A DNA stretch of 64,000 nt, from assembly GCA_023375785.1 (NCBI GenBank), contig SZWC01001561.1, forward strand, positions 66,543-130,542, read 5' to 3'. Every line of letters starts with the position of its first letter. The first letter of the stretch is position 1. Made by a program: the position numbers and the translations under genes. Shown one piece after another: positions 11,111-24,857 of the stretch. The DNA comes from Penium margaritaceum. Lineage: Eukaryota; Streptophyta; Zygnematophyceae; Desmidiales; Peniaceae. The notes under the pieces were generated by a model. The model did no database searches. It was not told the DNA's origin and saw only the letters and a list, made by a program, of their open reading frames with translations.

Positions 11111-14100
11111 TGAAATTCTTTTGTTCATGTTTGGTGACATATGCCTACTGTGGTTTGTCATTGTGCATGGTATCCAGACCGTACCACTAATTATCGCAGG
11201 TATTTGTACTAGCTAGTTGATAACTATATTCTTAAACCTTTTTTTCCCCCTTTAACCATTTGTGCCTGGTATTGTTAGTTGCCATCGTTGACCACATATC
11301 GTGAGATTCTTTGGTTATGGTCACTGAGAAATGCCTACTTTGGTTGGTCATTGTGCATGGTTGCCATGTGCTTACTAGTTGATAACTGATGTTCCCAAAC
11401 CATTCATTTGTAATCTAACCATTTCTGACTTGTGTTATGTGCTGTCAAAGTTTCCCACCCATAGTGATATTCTTTGGTCATGGTCAGTGACATATGCCTT
11501 CTTTGATTGGTAACTCTACATGGTAGCCACACCGTGGCACTAATAATTGAAGGTCTTTGTACTTGATAGTCGATAACTAGTAATTAAAGACCCTTGTTTC
11601 CTCCTCTGACCATTTATGACTCGTGTAATTAGTTGTCAACGTTGACCACACACAGTAAAATTCGTTGATCATGGTCAGTGACATATCCCTACTTTGGTTG
11701 GTCATTGTGCATGATAGCCACACGGTGCCACTACGTATGAAAGATCTTTGTACTAGCTAGTTGAAACCTATTTTTCCCAAACCATTTTATACCCCTCTTA
11801 CCATTTGTGACATCTATTATGAGTTCTTAGTGCTCACCACACATAGTGAAATTCTTTGGTCATGCTAAGTGACATATGCCTTCTTTTGTTGGTCATTCTG
11901 CATGGTTGCCACACCATGCCACTTCTTACTGAAGGTCTTGTACTTGGTTTTTGGAAACTTGTATTCTCAAGCCAGTGTTCCCCCCTCTGATCATTTGTGA
12001 CTCGTATTATCAGTTGGCAACGTTGACCACACATTGTGAATTCTTTGGTCATTCTGAGTGACATATGCCTACTTTGGTTGGTAATTGTGCATGCTAGCCA
12101 CAACATGCCACTACATATTGAAGTTCTGTATACTTTCTAGTCAATGACTAGTATTACCAAAACCATGTTTTCACCCTCTGACCATTTGCGACTGTTATTA
12201 TGAGTTGTCAATGTTGACTACACATAGTGACATTCTTAGGTCATGGTGAATGACACATGCCTACTTTGGTTTGTCGTTGTGCATGGTAGCCATGCCGTGC
12301 CACTACGTACTGAAGGTTTTTGTACTTGCTAGTCGAAAGCTAGTACTATCAAACCATTCTTTCCCCCCTCTGACCATGTGTGACTCGCTTTATGAGTTTT
12401 GAACATTGACCACACAGAGTGAAATTCTTTTGGTCATCGTCAGTGACATATGCCTAATTTGGTTGGTCATTGTGCATGGCGGCCACACAGTACCGCTACT
12501 TATTGAAGGTATTTGTACTTGCTGTTTGATACCTCGTGTTCCCAAACCAATGTTTACCCCTCTAACCATTTGTGAATCGTATTATGAGTTGTCAACGTTG
12601 ACCACACATAGTGGAATTATCTGGTCATATTCAGTGACATATGCCTAATTTTGCTGGTCATTGTTCATGGTGGCTACACCGTGCCACTACTTATTGAAAG
12701 TGTTTGTGCTTTCTAGTCAATAACCATTATTTCTAAACCTTTGTTTCCTCCTCTGAAATGTGGGTTTTTTTTATGTGTTGTCAACGTTGTCCCCCCATAG
12801 TGAGATTTGTTTGTCATTGTAAGTGACTTATGCCTATTCTGGTTGGTCATAGTGTGTCATAGTCACACCGTGCCACTACGTATAAAAAGGTTTTGTACTT
12901 GATAGTCAAAACCTAGTATTTCCAAACCATTGTTTCCCCCTCTGACCATTTGTGACTCGTGTTACGAGTTCTCAACGTTGACCACATATAGTGAAATTCA
13001 TTGGTCATGGTCAGTTCCATATGCCTACTTTTGTTGCTCATTGTGCATGGTAGGCACACCGTGCCACTTCTTATTGAAGGTCTTTGTCCTCAGTGATTCA
13101 TAACTAGTATTCTCAAACCATTTGTTTGCCCTCTAGCCATATGTGACTCGTATTACGAGTTGGCAACGTTGACCACACAGTGAAATTCTTTGGTCATGAT
13201 CATTGACATATGTCTACTTTGGTCGGTCATTTTGCATGGTAGCAACCCCGTGCCACTCTTTATTGAAGGCCTTTGTACTTGCTAGTCAATAACTAGTATT
13301 CCCAGACCATTGTTTCCCCCTCGGACTATTTTTGACTTGGATTTGGAGTTGTCAACGTTGACCACAGTGATATTCTCAGGTCATGGTGAGTGACACATGC
13401 CTTCTTTGCTTACTCATTGTGCATGGTAGCCACGCCGTGCCACTACTTATTGAAGATTTTTGACTTGCTAGCTGAAAAATAGTATTCCTCAATCAGTGTT
13501 TCCCCTCTGACCATTTGTGACTCGTATTATGAGTTGTCAACGTTGACCACACACAATGAAATTCTTTTGCTCATGGTCAGTGACATATGCCTATTTTGGT
13601 TGGTCATGGTACATGGTAGCCACACCGTGCCACTACTTATTGAAGGTCTTTGTCATTGGTGGTTGATAACGCGTATTCCCGAACCATTGTTTCCCCCTCT
13701 GAAGATTTATGACTCGTATTATGAGTTGTCAACGTTGACCTCACATAGTAGAATTCTTTGGTCATGGTAACTGAAATATGCCTTGTTTGGTTGGTCATTG
13801 TGCATGGTAGCCACACTTTGCCAGTACTTATGGAAGGTATTTCAACTTACTACTTGATTACTAGTATTCCCAAACCATTGTTTCCCCCTCTAACAATTTG
13901 TGACTCCTATTATGTGCTGTCAATGTTAACCATCCATAGTGAAATTCTTTGGTCATGGCCAGTAACATATGCCTTGTTTGGTTGGTCATTGTGCATGGTA
14001 GCAACCTCGTACCACTAATTCTTGAAGGTATTTCTACATGCTCGTTAATAACTAGTATTCCCAAACCATTGTTTCTTCGTCTGACCATTTTTGACTCGTA

Positions 14101-17100
14101 TTATGACTTGTCAACGTTGACCACACATAGTGAATTTGTTTGGTCATGGTCAGTGACATATGCCTACTTTTGTTGGTGATTGTGCATGGTTACTACACCG
14201 TGCGACTATGTATTGAAGGGGTTTGTACTTGCTAGTCAACACTTAGTATTTCCAAATCATCCTTTCCCCATCTGACCATTTGTGACTCGTATCATCAGTT
14301 ATAAACATTGACCATATATAGTGAAATTCGTTGGTCATGGTCAGTGCCATATGCCTACTTTGGTTGGTCATTGTGCATGGTAGGAGCACTGTGCCACTTC
14401 TTATTGAAGGTATTTGTACATGCGACTATCAAACTACTATTCTCAAACCATTTTTTCCCCCTCAGACCATATGTGACTCGTATTACAAGTTGGCAAAATT
14501 GACCACACATTGTCAAATTCTTTGGTCATGGTCAGTGACATATGCCTACTTTTGTTGGTCGTTGTGCATGGTAGCTACACCATGCCACTACTTATCAAAA
14601 GTTTGAACACTTTTTCATCGACAAGTAGTATTCCCAAACCATTTTTCCCCCCTCCTGCCATTTGTGACTCGTATCCTGAGTTGTCAACATTGAGCACACA
14701 CTGTGAATTTCCTTTGGTCATGGTCACTGACATACACCTATTTTGGTTGATCATTGTGCATTGTAGCCACACAATGCCACTACTTATTGAAGGTCATTGT
14801 AATTTTTGGTTGAAAGTTTGTATTCAAAACAATTGTTTCATCCTCTGACCATTTGTGACTCGTATTGTGAGTTGTTAGCGTTGACCACACATAGTGAAAT
14901 TCTTTGGTTATGGTCTCTGACATATGCCTACTTTGGTTGGTCATTGTGCATGGTAGCCACAATGTGCCGCTACTTAATGAAGGTCTTTGTACTTACTTGT
15001 TGATAACTAATATTGCAAAACCATTGTTTTCACCTCTAACAGTTTGTGATTCGTATGATGTGTTGTCAACATTAACCACCCATAGTGAAACTCTTTGGTT
15101 ATTGTCCGTGACATATACCCTCTTTGGATGGTCATTGTACATGGTAGCCAAACCGATGCACTACTTATTGAAGGTATTTGTACTAGCTAGTTGATAACTT
15201 GTGTTCCAAAACCATTGTTTCCTCCTCTGACCAGTTGTGACTCGTATCATAAGTTGTCAACGTTAACCACACAGTAAAACTCTTTGGTCGTGGTCAGTGA
15301 CATACACCTACTTTGGTTGGCCATTGTGCATGATAGCCACACCGTTCGACTACGTGTTCAAGGTTTTTGTACTTTCTAGTCAATACCTAGTGTTGCCAAA
15401 CCATTGTTTTCCCCTCTGACCATATGTTGCATGTATTCTGAGTTCTTAACATTGACCACATATAATGAAATTCTTTGGTCATGGTCATCGCCATATGCCT
15501 ACTTTGGTTGGTTGTTGTGCATGGTAGCCGCACAGTGCCACTTGTTATTGATTTGTTTTGTACTTGCTAATAGATGAATAGTATTCTCAAACCATTGTTT
15601 CCCCCTCTGACCATTTGTGACTCGTGTTACCAGTTGACAACATTGACCACACGTAGTGAAATTCTTTGGTCATGTTCCGTGACATATGCATACTTTGGTT
15701 GTTCATTGTGCATGGTAGCCACACCATGCTACTACGTATTGAAATTTTTTGTACTTGCTTGTCGATAAATAGTAATCCCAAATCCATTGTTTCCCCCTCT
15801 GACCGTTTGCAACTCGTATGATGAGTTGTCAACATTGACCACACATAGTGACATTCTTAGGTCATAGTCAGTGATAGATGCCTACTTTGGTTGGTCATTG
15901 TGCATGGTAGCCACGCCGTGCCACTAATGATTGGAGGTCGTTGTACTTGCTATTCCAATCTAGTAGTTTTTTCCCCCTCTCACCATTTGTGACTCGTATT
16001 ATGAGTTGTCAAAGTTGACCATACACAGTGAAATCTGTTTGGTTATGGTCAGTGACATACGCCTAATTTGGTTGGTCATTGTGCATGGTAGCCACACAGT
16101 GCCACTACTTATTGAAGTTCTTTGTACTTGCTGGTTGAAAACTTGCTTTCCCTAAACATTGTTTTCCCCTCTAACACTTTGTTACTCGTATGATGTGCTG
16201 TCAACGTTGGCCACACATGGTGAAATTCATTGGTCATGGTCACTGGCAAATGCCTACCTTGGTTTGTCATTGTGCATGGTAGCCACAGCCTGTTACATTC
16301 TTTTTGCTAGTTGATAACTGGTATTTTCAAACCATTCTTTCTCCCTCCGACCGTTTGTGACCGGCATGATGAGTTTTCAACATTGACCACACACAGTGAA
16401 ATTGTTTTGGTCATGTTCAATGACATATGCGTAATTTGGTTGGTCATTCCTTTTGGTATCTACACTGTGCCACTACTTATAGAAGTTCTTTGTACTAGCT
16501 AGTTGATAAATAGCATTCGTAAACCATTGTTTCTCCTTGACCATTTGTGACTCGTTTTATGAGATGTCATCGTTGACCAAACATAGTGAAATTCTTTGGT
16601 TATGCTTACTGACATATGCCTACTTTGCTCGGTCTTTGTGCATGGTAGGCACACCGTTCCACTCTTTTTTTTAAAGGTCTTTGTGCTTACTAGTTCATGA
16701 ATAGTATTCCCACACAATGTTTTCCCCCTCTAACTGTATTTGACTCGTATTATGAGTTCTTAACGTTGACCACATATAGTGAAATTCTTTGGTGATGGTC
16801 TGTGCGATATGCCTTCTTTGGTTGGTCATTCTGCATGGTAGCCACACCATGCCACTTCTTATTGAAGGTCTTTGTACTTGCTAATAGATAACTAGTATTT
16901 GCAAACCATTGTTTCCTGCTATGACTATTTGTGACTCGTTTGATGAGTTGGCAACATTGACCATACATAGTAATATGCTTTTTCATGGATAGTGACATAT
17001 GCCTCCTTTGGTTGGTCATTGTGCATGGTAGCCACACCGAGACACTACTTATTGAAGGTCTTTGTAATTTCTAGTTAATACCTAGTGTTCCCAAACAATT

Positions 17101-20100
17101 GTTTCCCCTTGTGACTATTTGTGACTAGTGTTTTGAGTTGTCAAGGTTGACCACACATAGTGGAATTCTTTAATCATGGCCAATGACATATGCATACTTT
17201 GGTTGATCATTGTGCATGGTAGCTACACCGTGCCACTACCTATTTAAGGTCTTTGTACTTGCTTGTTTATAACTAGTATTCCCAAACCATTGTTCCTCCC
17301 TCTGACCATTTGTAACTCGTATTATGAGTTGTCAATGTTGAACACCCATGGTGAAATTCTTTGGTCATGGTTAGTGATATATGCCTACTTTGGTTGGTCC
17401 TTGTGCATGGTAGCCACACTTTTCCACTACTTATTGAAGTTTTGTGTACTTTCTAGTCAATAAATTTTATTCCCAAACCATTGTTTCCCCCTTTGACTAT
17501 TTGTACCTTGTATTATGAGTTGTCAACATTGACCACACTTATTGAAATACGTCTGTAATCAACAGTGACATACGCCTACTTTGGTTGGTCATTGTTCTTG
17601 GTAGCCACACTGTGCCACCACGTATTGAAGGTACTTATACTTGCTAGTTGATTACTAGTATCCCCAAGCCATTGTTTCCCCCTCTGACCATTTTTGACTT
17701 GTATAATGAGTTGGCAACGTTGATGGCCCATGGTGAAATTCTTTCGTCATGGTCAGTGACATATGCCTACTTTTGTTGGTCATTGTGCATGGTAGCCACA
17801 CCATGTAACTACTTACTGAAGTTCTTTTCACTTGCTAGTAGATAAAGAGTGTTTGCAAACCATTGTTTCCCCCTCTGACCATTTGTGACTCGTTTTATGA
17901 GTTATTAACATTCACCACAAATAGTGTGAGTCATTCCTCACGTGTAATGAGTGGTCAACATTGACCACGCACAGTGAAACTCTTTGGTCATGGTCAGTGC
18001 CATATGCCTACTTTGGTTGGTCATTGTGCATGGTAGCAACACCGTGCCACTTCTTATTGAAGGTCTTTGTATTTGCCGATATATAACTAGTATTCTCAAA
18101 CTATTGCTTCCTCCTCTGACCATTTGTGAATCGTATTATGAGTTGACAACGTTGACCACACATAGTGAAATTCTTTTGTCATGGTCAGTGATGTATGCCT
18201 ACTCTGATTGGTCATTGTGCATGGTAGCCACACCGTGCCATCTTTGTACTTTATCGTAGATAACTAGTATTCCCAAACCATTGTTTCCCGCTCTGACCAT
18301 TTGCAACTTCTATTATGAGTTGTCAACGTCGACCACACTTAGTGAAATTCTTTGGTCATGGGCACTGACATATGCCTTCTTTTGTTAGTCATTGTGCATG
18401 GCAGCAACACCGTGCTACTACTGATTGAAGGTCTTTTTACTTGCTAGTGGATAACTAGTATTCCCAAACCATTGTTTCCCCCTCTGACCACTCATGACTT
18501 GTGTTATGAGCTGTCAACATTTATCACACATAGTGAAATTATTTGTTCATGATCAGTGACGTATGCATACTTAGATTGGTCATTGTGTACATTAGCCACA
18601 TCGGGCCACTACTTATTGAAGGTCTTTGTACTTGCTAGTGGATAATAGCATTCCAAACCCATTGTTTCCCCCTCTGACCATCTGTGACTCATATTATGAG
18701 TTGTCAACATTGACCACACATAGTGGAATCTGAATGCATGGTCAGTGACATACGCCTACTTTGGTTGGTCGTTACGCATGGTAGCCAAACCGTTCATTAC
18801 GTATTGAAGGTATTCGTACTTTCTAGTCAAAAAAAGGTGTTACCAAACCATTGATCCCCCCTCGCACCATTTGTGACGCGTAGTATGAGCTGTCAATGTT
18901 GACCACACGTAGTGAAATTCTTCAGTCATGGTCAGTGACATATGGCTTCTTTGGCTGGTAATTGTGCATGGTAGCCACGCCATGCAACTTTTTATTGAAG
19001 ACCTTTGTACATGCTGGTTGATAAATAGGATTCCCAAACCATTGTTTCCCACGCTGACCATGTATGACTCGTTTGATGAGTTGTCAACGTTGACCACACC
19101 TAGTGAAACTCTTCGGTCATGGTCAGTAACGTATGTCTACTTTCGTTGGTCATTGTGCATGGTAGCCACACCGTGCAACTACTTATTGAAGACCTTTGTA
19201 CTTTCTAGTTTTCAAACAGTATCCCCTATCCATTTTTTCCCTCTCTGACCATTTGTGACGCGTATTATGAGCTGTCAACGTGGACCACACACAGTTAAAC
19301 ACTTTGGTCATGGTCAGTGACATAGTCCTACCTTGGTTGGTCATTGTGGATGGTAACCACACCGTGCCACTGCCTATTGAGTTTATCTTTACTTCCTTGT
19401 TGATATCTCGTATTCCCAAACCATTGTTTCCCCCTCTAGCCATTTTTTTCCTCGTGTTTTTTGTTGTCAACGTTGGCCACACATAGTGAAATTCTTTGGT
19501 CATCGTCAGTTACATATGCCTTTTTTAGTTGGTCTTTTTGTGCATGGTAGCCACACCGTGCCACTACTTATTGAAGGTCTTTGTACTTGCTAGTTAATCA
19601 CTGACATTCCCAAACCATTGTTTCACCCTCTGACCATTTGTGACTCATATAATGAATTTTCAATGTTGACCAAACATAGTGGAATTCTCTGGTCATGGAA
19701 ATTGACAAATGCCTACTTTGGTTGGTCGTTGTGCATGGTAGCCACACCTTGCCACTACTTATCGAAGTTCTTTGTACTTGCTAGTCAATAGCTAGTATTC
19801 TCTAACCATTGTTTCATTCTCTGACCATTTGTGACTCGTATTATGAGTTGTCAAAATTGACCAGACATAGTGGAATTCTTTGGTCATGGTCAGAGACATA
19901 TGCCTACTTTGGTTGGTCATTGTTCATGGTAGCCACACCAAGCCATTACTTATTGAAGGTCCTTGTTCTTGATATTCCATAAGTTTTATTCCCAAATCAT
20001 TCTTTTCCCCTGTGACCATTTTTTACCCTTGTTATGCGTTGTCAACATTTTCTACGCATAGTGGAACTCTTTGGTCATGGTCAGTGACATGCGTACTTTG

Positions 20101-20492
20101 GTTGGTCATTGTACATAGTAGCCACACCGTGCCACTACTAATTGAAGGGCTTCGTACTTCCTAGTTGATAACATGTATTTCCATACCATTGTTTCCTCCT
20201 CTGAACATGTTTAACTCGTATTATGAGTTCAATGTTGACCACACATATTGAATTTTTTTGGTCATGGTCAGTGACATCTGCCTACTTTGGTTGGTCATTG
20301 TGAATGGTAGCTACACCGTGGCACTACTCTTTGAAGGTCTTTGTACTTGCAAGTGGATCACTAAAACTCCCAAACCATTGCTTCACCCTGTGACCATTTT
20401 TGACTTGTATAACAAATTTTTAAAGCTGACCGCACATAGTAGAATGCTCTGGTCATGGTCATTGGCATATGCCTACTTTGGTTGGTCATTGT
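11111..20492 (+). repeat. 190-bp satellite array, plus orientation, block 4, with higher-order structure
   Basis: About 49 monomers, the second-longest block in the window. A distinctive monomer subtype carrying CACTTCTTATTG (in place of CACTACTTATTG), usually with a CACATATAG and GCCATATGCC variant upstream and TATTCTCAAACC downstream, recurs near 11920, 13065, 14395, 15539, 16853 and 18048. The intervals are 1145, 1330, 1144, 1314 and 1195 bp, that is six or seven monomers. The block ends within the GGTTGGTCATTG segment, where the copia fragment begins. Confidence 0.96.
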
Positions 20493-21210
20493 TGTGAAGA
20501 AAGTGGCCCTGTCATGGATGCCGTTTACCGTTTGTTTGTTCGACCAGTAAAGAGTGGTTGGATGTCTGATCGAATTGCAGATTTGGACTTCTTGGATTTT
20601 GCTATGCGGTTTTGAGCTTTCAGTTGCTTGATTTGGTTGAGAATTCAGAAAGATAGCCCCATCCGAAGTTCCGGTGGTCGGCTGGTGGAATCGGGGTCTT
20701 CGTCATGGGTGATTGGTGGTCCAAGTTCGTCTCCAACAAGCTCCAAATGGTCCAGGGGGCATGAATGAAGGGACCAGAGGGATCCCCTTGACCAGAATTA
20801 TCCTCTCTTTGACTTTTGGGTGAGAAAAGACGCTGCGACGGGTCATCGTCAAAGCGGCTCCCGTTGCCTAGCGTGCAAGGCACGGTGGACGGCTCCACAA
20901 AGGGTTACTTTGACGGCCGTAGCAGGGCTCTACTGCTCCATTTGAGATGTGCTTGGATGCGTTGGAAAGCATAGATCACAGGCTATAACCATTCGATGTT
21001 GTCTCACCAAAACGACCAACCATTAATGGTCCCCAAGTTTTCTCACTTTCCGCACTTGCATTCTGCCAGAATTCTGCTCCTTTGGTGTTGTGGCGACCCA
21101 AAGCACAGATCCCTTTTTGTAATTCTCTTTGCACTAAGCAGTTGTGCACAACTTGTGGTAGATCAGAGCACTCCAGGACAGCATTCCCGATAAAGGTTTA
21201 TGCGCCCATG
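20493..21210. other. Unassigned DNA between satellite and copia I gag
   Basis: About 700 bp that is not satellite and not similar to either LTR type in the window. By position it could be the leader and part of the 5' LTR of copia I, but no TG start, no tRNA-iMet primer-binding site (TGGTATCAGAGC) and no second copy are visible. Small open frames on both strands have no recognisable features. Confidence 0.4.
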
Positions 21211-22115
21211 GCCCTGATCTGCCTGCCAAGATGTTCACGGCTTCCGCAACACACGGGTGTGTCGCTCCAGGCGACTTCACCGTTCCAGTTGAGACTGTCC
21301 CTAGCAGAGTTACCTCGTGGCGCAGAAGACGGTCCTCATTTTGGGCTGTGGCGGTGGCATTTTGAGATCTACCTTGCGCACAAGGGACTTCTGGAGCTTA
21401 TGAAGGGCACGGAGGTTCAAGATGCAAGTGCAACGGACGATGAGAAGATGGCCTTTGTAAAGAAGAACACGGAGGCACTGATGCTCCTATTGTTGGCGCT
21501 GCATGAATCTTAGTGGGGCTATATCCACAGCTGCGACCTGGCAGTTGACACGTGGAAGAAGCTCTGCTCCATCCACCAGTCAACATCCTTAGCCAACAAG
21601 ATCTTTGCAATGAAGCGACTCTTGACGGTGAGGATCAAGGAGGGTGAGGACGTCATTTCCACCATGCAACAGATCGAGTCTCATGCCTCCCAATGCAATG
21701 ATGTGGGGTAGAAGATTGACACCAAGATACAGGCAATGGCGCTCCTCATGACTCTACCTTACAGTTGGGGTCCTCTCATCACCGTGCTGGGAGGTTAGGA
21801 GGAGGATAAACTCACCTACGGCGTAGTCGCCGATTGAATCCGCAACGAGGTGCATCGTTGGAGCGATGGCAAGATCTCGTCATCCTTAACTGCCCTGATC
21901 ACCAAAACGGTAGATGGCAGCAGCAACGGTAAGCAAGGTGGTGGTAAGGACGGCAGCAAGAAGGGAACCAAGAGGGGCCATGCCATAACTATGGCAAGGA
22001 GGGCCATTGGGCCAAGGAGTGTCCAGAGGAGGCGCAGGCCGACGGCAAGGGTGCCAAAGGCAAGAAGGTGCTCCTCAATGGCACGAAGAACCACAACCTG
22101 AAGGGTGCCAACCGG
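21211..22115 (+). pseudogene. gag: Copia I gag, broken
   Basis: The translation shows the copia gag pattern: an LWRWHFEIYL-type motif near 21340, QSTSLANKIF near 21580 and a basic GKQGGGKDGSKKG tract near 21935. It is colinear with the gag at 50166-51065. It is interrupted by in-frame stops at 21511-21513, 21709-21711 and 21796-21798 (the last replaces a tryptophan kept in the other element) and by a TGA near 21836. A frameshift lies between about 21950 and 21980. The zinc knuckle follows at 21981-22022 as CHNYGKEGHWAKEC; its second cysteine is tyrosine, so the CCHC metal site is damaged. The start at 21211 is the first ATG in frame and is uncertain. Confidence 0.8.
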
Positions 22116-23840
22116 CGGTGCCTTTACTCAGGTGCGGAGGAGCATATGCAAGTTGAGAAGGTAGGGTTCATCAACTACACCAAGTCTGCCACGTCCATGG
22201 TGGTCCCCAACGACAAGGTCGAACCTGCAGATGGCCAAGGTGATGTGGACATGGAGGTGGTGGTTGGTAGTAAGTAGGTACAATGTGTTATTCAGGACGT
22301 CCAACATGTCACCGGCCTGGCTGACATTTTGGGTGTGAGCCGCTTGACAGAAAAAGGGTATGAAGTACTCTTCCGTATGAAAGGTGCAGTCGTGCGGATG
22401 GACGGCGGTGGCGAGGTTGTGCTCGAGGCACAGCGTGAGGGAGGTCTCTACACTGTTGAGACCAAGGTCATCCCCTCGGTAGCAGAGGCAGCAGACCCGC
22501 CAGCACGCATCGTCAACCTCGCAGAAGGCGGGGGATCAGACCTGCAGCTGTGGCATCAGCGGCTGGGGCACTCGTTGCCCACAGTCGTGCAAGAGATGGC
22601 GAAGCGCGACATGGTTTGCAGCCTCAAAATCACTGATGCAACAGACACAACAGCAGATTCTGCAAAGCACAAGTGCAAGCCTTGTATCGTGGGCAAGGCA
22701 AAGTGCAAGACGTTTGAAGATGGACAACAGCTGGTTAAGAACCTGCTTGAGGTCGTACAGAGTGATGTGTGCAAACCGATCAAGATGCCGTCCATTGGGG
22801 GCACGCGATACTTTGTCACCTTCATCGATGATTGTAGCAGAAAACTCTACGTCTACTTTATGAAGCGGAAGAGTGATGTGCTGGACCGGTTGAAGAAGTA
22901 TGACGCAGTGATGGAGAGACAGACTAGCCACAAGGTCAGAGCGCTATGCAGCGACAATGGCGGCGAGTATGTGGGCTGCGGAGGGTGGCTAAAGGAGCAG
23001 GGGATTGAGTGGCAGCCAACCACTCTGTACATGCCTCAATCTAGTGGCATGGAAGAGCGTATGAACCAGACAATTCTCACCATGGCACGGACAATACTCG
23101 TGGATGCAAAGTTGCCACAGAGTCTGTGGACCGACGCCATGAGCATGGCGTGCTACATCACCAACCTCACCCCAACGGCAGTGCTGAAAGGGAAAGGCGG
23201 CTGGAAGACGCCACAGGAGGAGTGGAGCGGGCGCAAACCAAGCGTGGTGCACCTGAAGGCGTTTGGGTACAAGGCGCACGCGTTGGTGCAGGCCACGCAA
23301 AGAAAAGACTCCAAACTGGACCTGGTGCAAAGGCGTACGCGTTTGTTGGGTATGAGAGTGCGCTCAAGGTGTACCACCTCTTTGATCCAGGGATGCAGGA
23401 CTTCCTCACCAGCCATGACGTCACGTTTGATGAGCAGCAGAGCTACTGCAGCAGCAACAACATCGACGCAGCGCAATCTCCAAAGCAGGGGGAATGGTTC
23501 CAACTCCTTGAACGTGAGGAGGAGCCGGTGGCTGCACAGGTCGATGCCTCGGAGGACGACGGTGCAGGAGCGCAGCAGGGCAGTGCAGCAGGTTCAGGTG
23601 CCGCTGGAACGCAAGACACAGCAGCTGACGCGGGGGAGCCCGTGGCCGAGGACAACGTTGCAGCAGAGCAGCAGCAAGACCATCAGCCAGCGTCGTCAAG
23701 GTCACCGCGTTGCAGCCGGAGGCAGCAGAATACATCAAAGTGGTACGACACGAGCACGGGCCGCTGGGTCGGCATGGCGCGGTGCACGATGGCAGCCGCA
23801 ACGGAGCTGACAACCGTGCAAGAGGCACTTGCACGGCCTG
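22116..23840 (+). pseudogene. pol: Copia I protease remnant and integrase, broken
   Basis: A protease-like motif near 22122 reads YSGAEEH where copia proteases have D-S-G, so the catalytic aspartate is lost. A stop lies near 22276. From 22329 a long frame holds the GAG-pre-integrase zinc domain (H at about codons 76 and 81, CKPC at 116-119) and the integrase core, with D146 (QSDVC), D209 (CSDNGGEY) and E243 (EERMNQT) all visible. A one-base frameshift near 23325 separates this from the downstream part (AKAYAFVGYES to ALARPEYKDL), which reads in another frame to the break at about 23840. Integrase would insert element cDNA into host DNA; here it has no RT partner and is inactive as a unit. Confidence 0.85.
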
Positions 23841-24857
23841 AGTACAAAGACCTTCTATACATAGTGGCACGGTGTGGCCATCATGCTCAATGACCAACCA
23901 AAGTAGGCATATATCACTAGCCATGACCAAAGAATTTCACTATGTGTGGTCAATGTTGACAACTCATAATATGAGTCACAAATGGTCATAGGGAGAAACA
24001 ATGGTTTGGGAATACTAGTTTTGAATAACAAGTACAACGAACTTTAACACGTAGTGGTACGGTATGGCTCCCATGCACAACGACCCACCAAAGTAGGCAT
24101 ACGTGAGTGACCATGACCAAAGAATTTCACTGTGTGGTCAACGTTGATAGCTCATGATACGAGTCACAAATGGTCAGAGGGGAGAACAATGGTTTGAGAA
24201 TACTACGTTTTTTTCTAGCAAGTACAAAGTCCTTCAATAAATAGTTACATGGTGTGGCCATCATGCACAATGACCAACCAAAGTAGGCATATGTCACTCA
24301 CCATGACCAAAGAATTTCACTATGTGTGGTCAACGTTGACAACTCATAATACAATAAAAAAATGGTCAGAGGGGGAAAGAATGGTTCAAGAATACTAGTT
24401 GTCAACTAGCAAGTATAAATATCCTGAATACGTAGTGGCATGGTGTGGCTACAATGTACAATGACCGACCAAAGTAGGCATATGTCAGTGACCATGACCA
24501 ACGAATTTCACTATGAGTGGTCAACATTTACAACTCATAGTACCAGTCACAAATATTCAGAGGAGGAAACAATGGTTTGGGAACACTAGTTGTTGACTAA
24601 CAAGTACAAAGACCTTGAATAAGTAGTGGCACAGTGTGGCTACCATGTACAATGACCAACTAAAGTAGGCATATGTCACTGACCATGAGCAAAGAATTTC
24701 ACTGCGTGGTCAACGTTGCCACATCACAATACGAGTCACAAATGGCCATAGGGGGAAACAATGGCTTGGGAATACTAGTCATTGACTAGACCTTCAATAA
24801 GTAGTGGCAAGGTGTGGTTACCATGCACGATGAACAACCAAAGGAGGCAGATTTTAT
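23841..24857 (-). repeat. 190-bp satellite array, minus orientation, block 5
   Basis: About five minus-oriented monomers between copia I and the B-family LTR. The last bases before the LTR align to satellite phase AGGCATATGTCAC (here AGGCAGATTTTAT), ending exactly at the satellite position where the block at 44262 resumes in reverse. Confidence 0.95.

Larger units (their letters stand above)
20493..23840 (+). mobile_element. Truncated, decayed Ty1/copia element (copia I)
   Basis: A copia gag-protease-integrase segment lacking reverse transcriptase, RNase H and any recognisable LTR. The right edge cuts the coding region just after integrase, at the motif ALARPEYKDL. It joins minus-oriented satellite through a shared AGTACAAAGACCTT stretch, so the exact base is uncertain by about 15 bp. 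Satellite is plus on the left and minus on the right, so this is a rearrangement boundary rather than a simple insertion. It is related to, but clearly diverged from, the A family at 44-52 kb. Confidence 0.85.

Noticed and set aside
20620-20898. A 92-codon minus-strand frame upstream of copia I
   Set aside because: No domain, no supporting context, and it lies in DNA that is probably retrotransposon leader or rearranged sequence.
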